This document shows, one piece after another, positions 31,139-41,117 of a DNA stretch of 64,000 nt; position 1 is the stretch's first letter; each line of letters starts with the position of its first letter. Source of the stretch: Flavobacterium ginsengisoli (GTDB lineage: Bacteria > Bacteroidota > Bacteroidia > Flavobacteriales > Flavobacteriaceae); assembly GCF_029625315.1 (NCBI RefSeq), contig NZ_CP121110.1, positions 5,004,501-5,068,500 on the forward strand, read 5' to 3'. A model generated the notes under the pieces. The model did no database searches and was not told the DNA's origin. It worked only from the letters and a program-made list of their open reading frames with translations. A program made the position numbers and the translations under genes.

Positions 31139-31175
31139 ATTCCAATCTTTTAAATCCCAAGTTTTCGTAATCTTG

Positions 31176-31273
31176 TCATTTCGACGTAAGGAGAAATCTT
31201 CGCAAGTAACTCCGCTCCAATAGACAAATCTTTGTGGAATTTCTAACGAAGATTTCTCCTTACGTCGAAATGA
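31176..31273. repeat. REP-like inverted-repeat element, copy 1
   Basis: Left arm TCATTTCGACGTAAGGAGAA and right arm TTCTCCTTACGTCGAAATGA are perfect complements, with GAAGATTT/AAATCTTC continuing inside. Related copies at 55777-55878 and 61332-61431 share the same arms and a similar centre. Confidence 0.8.
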
Positions 31274-31292
31274 GAAAGCTATATGGAATTAA

Positions 31293-31337
31293 AAAAAATC
31301 CAAACTCCAAGTTTTAAGATTGGAATTTGGATTTTTT
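31293..31337. terminator. Bidirectional terminator between menE and rsmB
   Basis: AAAAAATCCAAACTCCAA pairs with TTGGAATTTGGATTTTTT (one G-T pair), between convergent genes. Confidence 0.75.
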
Positions 31338-31367
31338 TATTTTAAGTATTCCGAAATAATTTGGAAT

Positions 31368-32583
31368 TTATTTTTTGCGTTCCAGTAAAGCCATATAGAA
31401 ACCATCAAAACCAGATTCTGAAGCTAACATTTTACGATCTTCAATAAAAGTAAATTGCTGTCCGATTTCTGTTTTCAAGAACTTCTCTACTTGCTCTTGG
31501 TTTTCTGAAGGAAGAACTGAACAAGTTGCATAAACTAATTTTCCTCCTGGTTTTACAATTTTAGAATAGTTTTCTAAAACTTCACTCTGTACTTTACGGA
31601 TGTTATCAATAAACTCAGGTTGTAATTTCCATTTAGAATCTGGGTTTCTTTTCAAAACACCTAATCCGCTACAAGGCGCATCGATCAAAACACGATCAGC
31701 TTTTTCGTGTAATTTTTTGATCACTTTTGTGCTATCGATGATTCTGTATTCAATGTTAAAAGCACCATTTCTTTTCGCTCTTAATTTCAATTGCTTCAAT
31801 TTGCTTTCGTACAAGTCCATTGCAATCAATTGCCCTTTATTTTCCATTAAAGAAGCCATATGCAATGTTTTTCCACCTGCTCCTGCACAAGTATCTACAA
31901 CTCGCATTCCTGGTTTTACATCTAGAAAACCTGCAACCAATTGTGAGTTGGCATCTTGAACTTCGAATAAACCTTGTTTAAATGCATCTGTTAAAAATAC
32001 ATTCGCTCTTTCTTTTAAAACAAGAGCTTCTGGTTGGTCTTTTAAATATTCTGTTTCAATATTTAAGTCCATTAAAGTATTTCTAAGACTCTCTTTAGTT
32101 CCTTTTAAAGTATTGGTTCTCAAGATAACTTTTGCAGGCTGATTTTGTGCTCGCAATTTCTTTTGCCCAAACTTTTTCTCCAAGTTCTTTCACGCCCAAT
32201 TCATCCATCCAATCTGGAATAGATTCTTTGATAGCTCTAGTCTTAGATAATTCGTCAAAACGTCCTTTAATTTTTCTTTCAGGAGTTCCTTCCAATTGTC
32301 TCCAATCTGGAATTGGATAACCGCGTAAAACAGCCCAAACAGCAAACATTCTCCATAGATTGTCTCTGTCATAAGGTTCTTTTACTTCTGCAATTTCAGC
32401 ATATAAACGTTTCCAGCGAACAATTTCGTATATGGTTTCAGCAACAAACTTCCTATCAGAACTTCCCCAACGTTTGTCTTTTTTTAATGCTCTTGCTACC
32501 ACTTTATCTGCATATTCTCCTTCGTTGAAAATTGCATTTAAAGAGTCAATGGTAGTATAAACTAAATTTCTGTGTAATCTCAT
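31368..32583 (-). CDS. rsmB: 16S rRNA C5-cytosine methyltransferase RsmB-like (one frameshift)
   Basis: SAM-dependent RNA methyltransferase of the RsmB/Nop2 family. The C-terminal catalytic domain shows DTCAGAGGKTLHMA (SAM loop), VLIDAPCSGLGVLKRNP with the PC motif, and YATCSVLPSENQEQV with the TCS motif. The N-terminal half is a helical RNA-binding-like region. A +1 break at 32149-32154 (GCTCGC) is fixed by restoring GCTGC, giving KEIAAQNQPAKVILRTN and 404 residues. It is assigned to RsmB by domain layout; a different m5C site on rRNA cannot be excluded. Confidence 0.82.
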
Positions 32584-32670
32584 TTTATTTATTTGAAGTG
32601 CAAAGGTAGTATTAATTGGTTGAAAGTTAAATTTTTAATACCGAATCTTGTTCAGACTGCTACTAAAAGA

Positions 32671-32700
32671 AAAAAACACTCTGATTTAGAGTGTTTTTTT
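32671..32700. terminator. Terminator hairpin
   Basis: AAAAAACACTCT/AGAGTGTTTTTT stem between kup and rsmB, suited to ending kup transcription on the minus strand. Confidence 0.75.
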
Positions 32701-32721
32701 AGAAATATCTTTTTTTGAGTT

Positions 32722-34703
32722 TTACTCTTTAGAAATAATTCTCGTTAATCCAATATTTTCAGGAGCATGAAGCACCATTGGGAATTTTTCTATCTTAACA
32801 GAGTCTGCTGTCTAGACCAAAAGCTCTTTCTTCAGACAAACTCAGTTTTTTGATGAAGAAATAAGAATTCATAATAATGTTTTCATGCCATCTTAAATCA
32901 TTGTCGTTCGATAAGAATTTCTCAGACAATACAAATTTAAAGTCTCCAATAATATTGTTTTTGTTTAAAGACTCGTAACGGCTGGTAATATCTACCTCGC
33001 CACGTTTTACCATGTCTTTGATAACTTCTCTAAACATCAAATTGATTTTGGTTGGCTCTCTAAAACCTAAATTAAAGTCAATTCTGTAAATATCGTCTTT
33101 AGCAATTTCTGTTACTTTGTATTGCGTTTTATAAGGTTCTGTTAAAATATTAACGTGTACAAACCAATAAATATCTGCTCTTTTTGGGCGTTTTTGAAGG
33201 ATAGAATAAATGATTTTTTCCTCTAGTTCATCTACACGATTAGCGTTGGTCATATAAACCAAATGCGTAGCATATTTCGGAATTGATAAATCTTGGCTTA
33301 ACTCAACAAGAACTTGTTTGTAATCGTCAACCTTAACCACTTTCGTGTAGTTTTTGTTGATTTTCTTAGCCAAATACCAAATTGTCATTACAGAAATTAG
33401 CATACTGGCAATGATTAGTGTTACATAACCACCTTCTGCAAATTTGGTAATATTAGCGAAAAGGAAACTAAACTCAATCAATAAATAAATAGTAATCAAC
33501 GGTACCATGAAGTACAGTTTTACACGTTTCATGATTAAGTAGTAATTTAATAGTATAGTAGTCATGATCATACACAAAATGATAGCAAGACCATATGCGT
33601 GTTCCATGTTTCCTGATTTTTCGAAATGTAAAACGATTCCAACACAACCAAAAAACAATAACCAGTTGATTGATGGAATGTATAATTGACCTTTTACTTC
33701 TGTTGGATATTTGATTTTTACTTTTGGCCAGAAGTTCAATCGCATTGCTTCGTTAATTAAAGTAAACGAACCAGATATAAGTGCTTGAGATGCAATTACA
33801 GCTCGCAAGAGTTGCAACTACAATTCCGAATGGTAAAAACCAATGTGGCATAATTAAGTAAAACGGGTTTCCGTTTTCACCACCTAATTGCTGTAATGTG
33901 CTTCCTTCATGGTGAATTAAATAAGTCGCTTGCCCGAAATAGTTTAAAACTAAAGTCGTTTTTACAAACATCCAGCTGATTCTAATGTTTTTTCTACCAC
34001 AGTGTCCCATGTCAGAATACAATGCTTCTGCTCCAGTTGTACATAAGAATACGAAACCTAGAACGAAGAAACCATCAGGGTGTATTGATAATAAATGATA
34101 AGCGTAGTATGGATTAATTGCTTTAATTACTTCTGGATAATTCGATACCTGAATTGCTCCTAAGGTTCCTAACATGGCAAACCAGATCAACATCATTGGG
34201 GCAAAGAATTTACCAACCAATTTAGTTCCGAACTGCTGAATGGTGAATAAAACGAATAGAATTGTAATTACGATATATACAATGGTTTGTGTTTCCATCG
34301 TTGGATAGAACGCTCTAATTCCTTCTACAGCAGATGAAATCGAAATAGGCGGAGTTATAATCCCATCAGCAAGCAGTGCGCTTCCTCCAATAATGGCGGG
34401 TACTATGAGCCATTGAATTTTTGTTTTTTTGACTAATGCATATAATGCAAAAATTCCTCCTTCACCGTGGTTGTCTGCACTTAAAGTAATAAGTACATAT
34501 TTAATTGTAGTTTGTAATGTTAAGGTCCAGAACACACAAGAGATACCTCCTAAAACAATATCAGCATTTATCGTGTGATCGCCTAATATAGCCTTCATTA
34601 CATACAATGGAGAGGTTCCAATATCTCCATATATAATCCCTAAAGTAATTAATAAACCCCCAATAGACAACTTACTATGTAAGTTTTTATGCGATGCGCT
34701 CAT
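32722..34703 (-). CDS. kup: Potassium uptake protein Kup (two frameshifts)
   Basis: Proton-coupled potassium importer with 12 membrane helices and a C-terminal soluble domain. The N-terminal signature GLLITLGIIYGDIGTSPLYV is present, as is VVATLAAVIASQALISGSFTL once the +1 break at 33801-33806 (GCTCGC) is restored to GCTGC. A second break at 32807-32812 (GCTGTC) hides the C-terminus; repair extends it through KFPMVLHAPENIGLTRIISKE to the stop at 32722. The start at MSASHKNLHSKL is preferred over an ATG 19 codons upstream. Corrected length is 659 residues. Confidence 0.9.
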
Positions 34704-34780
34704 GTTAATTTTATAAAAAGACGGTTGCAAATTTACTGTTTTAAAACAAATTAGAGGCATTTAAAATTAAAAAGATAAAA

Positions 34781-34813
34781 AAAGCACAATCGTAAAATTG
34801 TGCTTCTCTTTTT
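34781..34813 (-). terminator. Terminator hairpin
   Basis: AAGCACAAT/ATTGTGCTT stem flanked by A- and T-runs, just downstream of the Ser/Asn/Arg-rich protein gene. Confidence 0.75.
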
Positions 34814-34833
34814 AAATATTATTTATTCTAAAA

Positions 34834-36127
34834 TTAACCTCTTCTTCCATTTCCTCTAGAACTAGAACCACTTTCTCTTTGGGTTTGTCCGCCTCTAGAT
34901 TCTTGGCTTATTCTTGGAGACTCTGAACGCTGACTTTGTTGTGTTCTAGCAGAATAGTCTCTATTTGAATTGCCAGATTGGTTTTCAGAATAACTTCTTG
35001 AGCTTCTTTCTACTCTTGGAGCAGATGCTTCTCGATTAGAATATCCTCTTGATGTATTAGAAGAATTTGTGCTTCCGTAATCTGCTCTTTGCGTATTCTG
35101 AACTCTTGGAGTGCTTTCTACTCTTGGAGTATTATTTGCGTTATTAGAATAACCGCGGCCAGTTGTGTTTCTTTCGATGTTTACATTTTCAGGACTTCTG
35201 CCAGTAGAGTTGTAACCTCTATTACTATTGCTATTACCGTAGCTATTGTTGCTTCTGTCTACAGTAGGTCTGCTTGTTGTGTTTTTATTATCAGCGTATG
35301 ATCTGTTAGAAATTCCGTTATCAGAAGTTCTACCTGTATAATTTCTGTTTGTATTATATGTATTTCTGCTAGTTTCTCTGCTTGCAACACGTCTTTGATC
35401 TAAATCATATCTGTTGGTTGTGTTAGCATGTCTTTCTGCAAAGCTATAGTTCGGACGCATTCTTTCGTAACCATAACTACGTCTTGTTTCATAAATCGCA
35501 GGAGCTGAATAGCTTCTTCTAACATTTACATAGTTGTAATGGTTGTTTACGTTAATATAAACATTTACATTATTTCTATATCTGTAAACTGGATACGGAT
35601 TCCATGCTCTATAGTAGGTTGGGTAATAACCCCAATACCAAGTTGAGCAGTATGGTCTGTAATTGGTCACCCAGAAAGAAGAATAGATAACAGGAACCAC
35701 ACTATAAACAGGCTCATAAATGTAATTTGCTCCGTATAAATAGGTGTTACCTACAACCTGAACACTTACTTTGTTGTAATTGTCTCTCTCAACATCAATA
35801 GTTGCAATGTCTTGATAAACATCACGATCTAAAACAGCTTGAATAATTACAACGTGCGTTCTGTTTTCAACGCTCTCAATAACACGAAGATAATCTACTT
35901 CGTTATCGCCATTAAGGTCTAAGTTTGATATTTGATATTTAGGGTCATTTAAACGTCTTTCAAAATCTTGAAGGTTAGCTGATTCTCCAAACATCGAAGC
36001 AACAGCTCTTAAATCTAAGTTATCGCTTATATCTGAGTTTTTTGCATAAACAGTAGTTTGACCTTGTGCAAGCACAAGAACCAAAAACTAAGGCTGATAT
36101 CGCTATTAAAAGTAAATTCGCTTTCAT
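34834..36127 (-). CDS. Secreted Ser/Asn/Arg-rich low-complexity protein (one frameshift)
   Basis: The correct start is ATG 36127 (MKANLLLIAISALVFGSCAA), a signal peptide with a possible lipobox. It is separated from the rest by a +1 break at 36068-36073 (GCAAGC for GCAGC). Residues ~30-130 form a compact domain with an EF-hand-like DLNGDNEVDYLRV. A Tyr/Trp-rich stretch follows, then about 230 residues of Asn/Ser/Arg/Gly repeats ending SSSRGNGRRG. Corrected length is 430 residues. Exported low-complexity proteins of this kind are common in Flavobacterium; function is unknown. Confidence 0.65.
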
Positions 36128-36377
36128 GGCTAATTTGTATTAAATTATTTGTGTTATGAGATATTCAATTACTGTGCCATAAAATTTATGTACTAAAATA
36201 TTGCTTTTAAAGTATTGATTAATAGGTTTTTGTGTTTTTGTTGAAATGTCTTTGAGTTTTTTTTAGATAAAGATCTGTAAATGAAATAACAAATATTCTT
36301 GTCAAAAAAAATGAGAAAATTAATTTTCTATGTTGGAATTAATTGTATTTTAGCGTTAACCAAATTTTAAGTTTCCT

Positions 36378-37439
36378 ATGAAAAAACTCTCTTTATTTTG
36401 TGTTATTTTTATTTTATTGATGTCTTTTAGGACATTTAATTATAAAACTGACGTTGTTTACAATAATGGCTTTACTTCAATGACAATAGATACATTATTT
36501 AAAGACAGAATTAGTATTAGAGCAATTCTAATTGACAAAAATAAAGTTTGGTACGGGGCTGATAATTCTCGTTTTGGTTATTATGATTTGGATAAAAAAG
36601 AAAAATTTGAAGAACATATTTACCGCGATACACTTAAATTAGAATTTAGAAGTATAGCACAAACTTCAAAAGATATTTTTTTGTTGAGTGTGGCAAATCC
36701 AGCTCTTCTTTATTCCGTTTCAAAGAAAGACCGCAAAGTTAAATTGGTGTATAAAGAAGTTAATCCGAAAGTGTTTTACGATAGCATGCAGTTTTGGAAT
36801 GATAAGGAAGGAATTGCAATTGGCGATCCGACAGAGGATACTTTTTCTATTATAGTTACACGTGACGGTGGAGAAACTTGGACAAAATTACTGTCTGATA
36901 AATTGCCAACAAATAGCACAGGAGAAGCAGCTTTTGCGGCAAGTAACACTAACATCGTTATAAAAGGAAATGATACATGGTTAGTTTCAGGTGGAAAAAA
37001 AGCACGTGTTTTTTATTCTCCCGACAAAGCAAAAACATGGAAAGTTGTAGAAACTCCTATTGTGCAGGGAAAACAAATGACAGGAATTTTTACGGCCGAT
37101 TTTTATGATTCTAAACAAGGTTTCGTTGCAGGAGGAGATTACGATCTTCCTAATAATAAAGCCAATAATAAAGCTTTTACAAAAGATGGTGGCAAGACTT
37201 GGCAATTAATTGGTCAGAATATGGGATTTGGCTATGCATCATGTGTGCAATATGTTCCAGGAGGTAATGGAAAAGAAATTGTTTGTGTAGGCTCTGAAGG
37301 AATACAATATTCTCAAAATGGAGGAGAAAACTGGATGCAGCTTTCTACCGATAAAGGATTTTTTACCATTCGTTTTGTGAATAGGAACACTGCAATCGCA
37401 GCAGGACATAATAAAGTGGTTCGACTTAATTTTAAATAA
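36378..37439 (+). CDS. Secreted BNR/Asp-box beta-propeller protein (YCF48-like)
   Basis: After a short signal peptide the 353-residue protein contains repeated Asp-box motifs, TRDGGETWTKL, SPDKAKTWKVV, TKDGGKTWQLI and SQNGGENWMQL, spaced about 50 residues apart, as in sialidase-type or YCF48-type propellers. Several catalytic sialidase residues are not evident, so a binding or assembly role is more likely than glycosidase activity. Annotation pipelines often call such proteins oxidoreductase, without support in the sequence. Followed by a hairpin. Confidence 0.65.
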   Translation: MKKLSLFCVIFILLMSFRTFNYKTDVVYNNGFTSMTIDTLFKDRISIRAILIDKNKVWYGADNSRFGYYDLDKKEKFEEHIYRDTLKLEFRSIAQTSKDIFLLSVANPALLYSVSKKDRKVKLVYKEVNPKVFYDSMQFWNDKEGIAIGDPTEDTFSIIVTRDGGETWTKLLSDKLPTNSTGEAAFAASNTNIVIKGNDTWLVSGGKKARVFYSPDKAKTWKVVETPIVQGKQMTGIFTADFYDSKQGFVAGGDYDLPNNKANNKAFTKDGGKTWQLIGQNMGFGYASCVQYVPGGNGKEIVCVGSEGIQYSQNGGENWMQLSTDKGFFTIRFVNRNTAIAAGHNKVVRLNFK

Positions 37440-37444
37440 AAAAA

Positions 37445-37490
37445 TAAGAACCCTAAATAATAAAGCAAGTATTATTATATAGGGTTCTTA
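37445..37490. terminator. Hairpin after the propeller gene
   Basis: TAAGAACCCTA/TAGGGTTCTTA stem with a weak inner ATAAT/ATTAT stem; the T-run is poor. Confidence 0.55.
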
Positions 37491-37510
37491 TCGCTGTTGT
37501 ATCGTTAAGT

Positions 37511-37970
37511 TTAATCTTTATTGCCTTTGTCTCGGTATTGTTGCAGTAACTTTCTATTAAAATCGTCTTCTGATTTTTTAAGCAATAATATTTTCTTTGC
37601 TGGGAGTACTTTTTTAAGGTCTGCTCATATATTTGTCTCGAAGCTGATATATTTCTTTATCAGTACTCTCTATTTGAGATAATAATGTCGCTGCTTCTTT
37701 ATCTGAAAGATTTTTTAGATTCTCATCTTTAAGCTGTTTAATATAAGTTTTCATTTTCAGATACTTTAATTCATATTGCTTGTCATCGTAAGCATTATAA
37801 ATTGGCCAGAATTTTTCGGCTTCGGTTGAAGTTAATTCTAATTCTGTTGTTAAAAATGACACTTTAAAAGCTTTGATTTTTTCTCGCTTTTCATCAATTT
37901 TTCCATTTTGTGCAAAAAATGAAATACTTGTCAGAAATAGTAGTAGCGGTAAAATGTTTTTTATTTTCAT
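37511..37970 (-). CDS. Periplasmic Spy/CpxP-like sensor of an ECF sigma operon (one frameshift)
   Basis: Signal peptide (ILPLLLFLTSISFFAQ) followed by a wholly helical, charged protein with LTSTEAEKFWPIYNAYDDKQYEL, resembling small periplasmic sensors found beside ECF sigma factors. The apparent stop at 37614 is caused by GTCTGC at 37619-37624. Restoring GCAGC on the coding strand gives KYMSSLKKVLPAKKILLLKK and a stop at 37511, 152 residues. It is third in a sigma/membrane protein/periplasmic protein operon. Confidence 0.65.
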
Positions 37971-38001
37971 TGCTAAGTTAAGTTGTTGAGTTAAGTTTGA
38001 T

Positions 38002-38421
38002 TTAATTTTGTTCTGAAATTAAGTGTTCTATGTTTGGACTTGCAGCTAAGATATCTTCTAGTGTTTCGTCTTCTAGAGTAACATTGTTACCTAATTTTTC
38101 TATGTCACTGTCGTCTAATGTTTGAATTAAATCGTATTGGCTTATATTGGAGTGATAAGATAAATAGTTTTCTAAAGTAGCTTCGTCAAGATCGTTTACG
38201 CTAGCTTTATAATTGTTTGCAATTGGTATTAGTAATGCAAAAGCAATTACTGCAGCAGCAGCCAGAGAAATTGTTTTTTTGCGTTTGTAAAAAGGAATTA
38301 CCTTAACTTCTTTTTCGTTTAATTGTTGTAAAACCTTCTCTGAAAAATCATCAAAATAATTGTCCGGAGCTTTAAAGCCGGATTTTATTTTGGGTTCGTT
38401 TTCTAATTTAAATGTTTTCAT
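38002..38421 (-). CDS. Single-pass membrane protein, putative anti-sigma factor
   Basis: The 139-residue protein has an N-terminal cytosolic segment (IKSGFKAPDNYFDDFSEKVL), a membrane helix at about residues 50-68 (ISLAAAAVIAFALLIPIAN) and an acidic outside tail rich in Asp/Glu. It lies directly after an ECF sigma factor gene on the same strand, so an anti-sigma role is likely although no zinc-binding ZAS motif is visible. The intact run of GCAGC motifs in its membrane helix codons shows that not every such motif is disrupted. Confidence 0.6.
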   Translation of the reverse strand: MKTFKLENEPKIKSGFKAPDNYFDDFSEKVLQQLNEKEVKVIPFYKRKKTISLAAAAVIAFALLIPIANNYKASVNDLDEATLENYLSYHSNISQYDLIQTLDDSDIEKLGNNVTLEDETLEDILAASPNIEHLISEQN

Positions 38422-38454
38422 AATACTTATAAGATAGTTTTAGTTACAAAAGGT

Positions 38455-38997
38455 TTAATTTGATGTAACATATAATTCAATTTTTTTTACTGCGTGATGA
38501 TAAGATGCTTTTAAGGCTCCAACAGATGTTCCTAAAATATCTGCGATTTCTTCATATTTCAATTCTTCAAAATATTTCATTTTGAAAACTAATTGTTGTT
38601 TTTCTGGAAGTGTTACAATTGCTTTTTGAAGTTTGATTTGAATTTCATCTCCATCAAAATAAAGATCCGCTTTTAAATTATCAATCGTTTTGTTTTGCAG
38701 ATCTTCAGACGAAATGCCGCTTAATTTCGCTTTTTGCGATAAAAAAGTCAAAGCCTCGTTGGTAGCAATGCGATACATCCAAGAAAAAAGTTTGCTTTCT
38801 CCTTTAAAGTTTTTAAGATTTTGAAAGACTTTTACAAAAGTATTCTGTAAAACATCATCAGCATCATCATGATTCAAAACAATATTTCGAATATGAGAAT
38901 ACAAAGGTTTCTGATAATCAGACAAGAGTTTTTGAAACGCAATATTTTGCGTTTCAGGGTTTAATAATTCTTTTATAAATTCTTTCTCGTCTATCAA
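38455..38997 (-). CDS. ECF-type RNA polymerase sigma factor
   Basis: A 180-residue sigma-70 family protein with region 2 (DDADDVLQNTFVKVFQNLKNF...SWMYRIATNEALTFL) and region 4 helix-turn-helix (LPEKQQLVFKMKYFEELKYEEIADILGTSVGALKASYHHAVKKI). It heads an operon with a membrane protein and a periplasmic helical protein, which probably control its release. The stimulus is unknown, though such operons often respond to envelope stress. Confidence 0.88.
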   Translation of the reverse strand: MIDEKEFIKELLNPETQNIAFQKLLSDYQKPLYSHIRNIVLNHDDADDVLQNTFVKVFQNLKNFKGESKLFSWMYRIATNEALTFLSQKAKLSGISSEDLQNKTIDNLKADLYFDGDEIQIKLQKAIVTLPEKQQLVFKMKYFEELKYEEIADILGTSVGALKASYHHAVKKIELYVTSN

Positions 38998-39075
38998 ACT
39001 TTTTGTTTTGTAAACTTTTTTAATAGAAGTTAGACAGAATTTAAAGGAAAAGGTTTAATGTACCTTCGAAATTAT

Positions 39076-40263
39076 TTAAAATTCTGAGTCTTCTTCTTGT
39101 GTAGGTGTTTGCGTAGGAGCTGGTGCTGGCGCAGCAGGTTTACGTTTTACAGGCTCTGTACGTGGTTGTTCTGTGCGTGGCTCGCTTGGAGTTTCACTAG
39201 TGTTTTCTGGAGCGTAAACAGGCTCAGCAGTAACAGGAACTACTTTAGGTTTTATAGGGAAATAAATCTCAGTTACCAATTTGGATGAAGCTTTTACATC
39301 CAATTTGCTTAGAGTCAAGATTTCAAGATGCGACCAGCTTAAATCTGGAATAATTTTTTGGTTATTAATGTAGGCAGTTGTTTTAGCTATTGCTTCATTT
39401 CTATGAGAGTAATCTCCAGTAAGAGTTGTTTTTACAGCGTCGAAACCATTTAATTTTCCAGCTAAAATATCGCTTCCTGAACTTGTTGAAATTTCTTTGT
39501 TAATAGGCAAACAGATTGAAATCTTTGCCAAACCAGTTTTAGTATCGTAAGTATGATAAATGATAAAAGGTTTTCCTGCCTCAGACAAACCATTCGTTTC
39601 ACTAAAGTGAATAAGCTTCGGAATTACAATTCTAGCATTTTTACTTATTTTAGAAATTTCGCTAGTAAAAGTCTGCTTGATATAAGGAGTTTCGGTTTTC
39701 TTTACCACTCCGTCTACTGTAACGGCAAAAGTTTTGGTTTCGTAGTCTAGGTTTTTATCAATATTGGCTAAGCTTTTTTCGTAGATAGTTCCAATAACTC
39801 TATCTGAACCTCCATGTAAAGCGGTATATATTTTAAACAAAAAGCTCATTGTTCCTTTTCCTTTCCAAGTAACTTTTGTTTTTCCGTTCAAAGTATCTTT
39901 TAAAGTCCAGTTTACATTAGCTTCTGTACCATCAAATTGCATTTTTTGGTCAATGCTTTCGCCGTCTTTTGTTTTAAGAATAATAGAATTTCCTTTTCCA
40001 TCAACACCATCCCAATAAAATGTAGCGCCATTTCCGCTTGTTTTATTAGCATAAGTCATTTTGATAGAAGGATCTTCAACCGACCATGATTCAAAATCTT
40101 CGTAATTTCTAAAGTCGTTTAAGTAGTTATAAACCGTTGCGCGAGGCGAATTGATAACTTTACTTCTTTCTACAGAAAAATCTCCTTTCTGAGTAGCAAC
40201 AAAAACAGTAAGAGCAACAAAGCTTAAAAGTGCAAAAAGAAATAAATACTTTAGAATTTTCAT
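39076..40263 (-). CDS. SRPBCC (polyketide cyclase-like) plus GyrI-like ligand-binding protein
   Basis: An N-terminal membrane anchor (LKYLFLFALLSFVALTVFVA) is followed by an SRPBCC domain (VINSPRATVYNYLNDFRNYEDFESWS) over about residues 30-170. A GyrI-like effector-binding domain (residues ~200-335) comes next, then a Pro/Glu/Thr-rich tail (PAAPAPAPTQTPTQEEDSEF). Length is 395 residues. The combination suggests small-molecule binding at the membrane; ligand and role are unknown. Single gene. Confidence 0.65.
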   Translation of the reverse strand: MKILKYLFLFALLSFVALTVFVATQKGDFSVERSKVINSPRATVYNYLNDFRNYEDFESWSVEDPSIKMTYANKTSGNGATFYWDGVDGKGNSIILKTKDGESIDQKMQFDGTEANVNWTLKDTLNGKTKVTWKGKGTMSFLFKIYTALHGGSDRVIGTIYEKSLANIDKNLDYETKTFAVTVDGVVKKTETPYIKQTFTSEISKISKNARIVIPKLIHFSETNGLSEAGKPFIIYHTYDTKTGLAKISICLPINKEISTSSGSDILAGKLNGFDAVKTTLTGDYSHRNEAIAKTTAYINNQKIIPDLSWSHLEILTLSKLDVKASSKLVTEIYFPIKPKVVPVTAEPVYAPENTSETPSEPRTEQPRTEPVKRKPAAPAPAPTQTPTQEEDSEF

Positions 40264-40358
40264 GGTAGATTGTTTGGTTTCGGTAAAGTTATAAATTTAT
40301 CATGAGTCTTACTAATAACCCATAATGATTAGGTTTATTTTATGGTAACCAGAATAAT

Positions 40359-40547
40359 TTATCTTTTTAAAAATATTTTAATTACGAACAAAAGGACAAT
40401 AAAAAGCAGAAAGGCTAGGAGTACTTTGTAATTCCCTTTATAAAAGACTTTATGTAATTTCAAATCTTTTCGATAAGCAAATATCATGATGATTACAAAA
40501 GCGATAAAAAAACATACTCCAAATAGTATTTGACCTTGACTGAACAT
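40359..40547 (-). CDS. Small two-helix membrane protein (62 aa)
   Basis: Start at MFSQGQILFGVCFFIAFVI, preferred over an in-frame ATG 7 codons earlier because the helix begins there. Two hydrophobic segments are joined by a basic loop (YRKDLKLHKVFYKGNYK). Not recognised beyond being a plausible conserved small membrane protein; function unknown. Confidence 0.5.
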   Translation of the reverse strand: MFSQGQILFGVCFFIAFVIIMIFAYRKDLKLHKVFYKGNYKVLLAFLLFIVLLFVIKIFLKR

Positions 40548-40678
40548 AGTTATAAAAATTTTTAGCAAATTTAGAGATTTGTAAACGATTTGTTGCTAAA
40601 TTGCCTTTTCATTTCATTCAATAAATTTTCAGATTTATAAGAAAGTGACTTAAATTAGCAAAAAAAGAAAACTACTAT

Positions 40679-41059
40679 ATGAAAAAACAACTTGATGCCG
40701 TAACAGAATTCCACACTGCTTTTAGAATTGGCCACAGCACAACACCAAAGGCTGATGTAGGAGCAGAAAAGAAATTACTTCGTTATAATTTAATGAAGGA
40801 AGAAAATGAGGAATATTATGAAGCGGTTCAGAATAATGATTTAGTTGAAATTGCAGACGCTCTTGGAGATATGATGTATATTTTGTGCGGAACAATTATA
40901 GAACACGGACTTCAAGATAAAATTGAAGCAGTTTTTGATGAAATCCAGCGCAGTAATATGAGTAAATTAGGAGAAGATGGTCAGCCAATTTACCGCGAAG
41001 ATGGAAAAGTGATGAAAGGTCCAAATTATTTTAAACCAGATTTTTCTAAATTATTCTAA
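40679..41059 (+). CDS. MazG-like nucleotide pyrophosphohydrolase
   Basis: A 126-residue all-alpha NTP pyrophosphohydrolase-like protein. The metal-binding motifs are KEENEEYYEA (ExxE) and EIADALGDMMYIL (ExxD), as in MazG and phosphoribosyl-ATP pyrophosphatase relatives. It probably hydrolyses a non-canonical or surplus NTP to NMP and pyrophosphate. It stands alone and is followed by a strong terminator shared with the convergent aminotransferase gene. Confidence 0.75.
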   Translation: MKKQLDAVTEFHTAFRIGHSTTPKADVGAEKKLLRYNLMKEENEEYYEAVQNNDLVEIADALGDMMYILCGTIIEHGLQDKIEAVFDEIQRSNMSKLGEDGQPIYREDGKVMKGPNYFKPDFSKLF

Positions 41060-41065
41060 AAAACA

Positions 41066-41102
41066 AAACCCGATAAAAGTAAATTTATCGGGTTTCTTTT
41101 TT
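41066..41102. terminator. Bidirectional terminator
   Basis: AAACCCGATAAA/TTTATCGGGTTT perfect 12-bp stem with a T-run, between convergent mazG-like and ilvE genes. Confidence 0.85.
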
Positions 41103-41117
41103 ATAATGGTTTTGGAA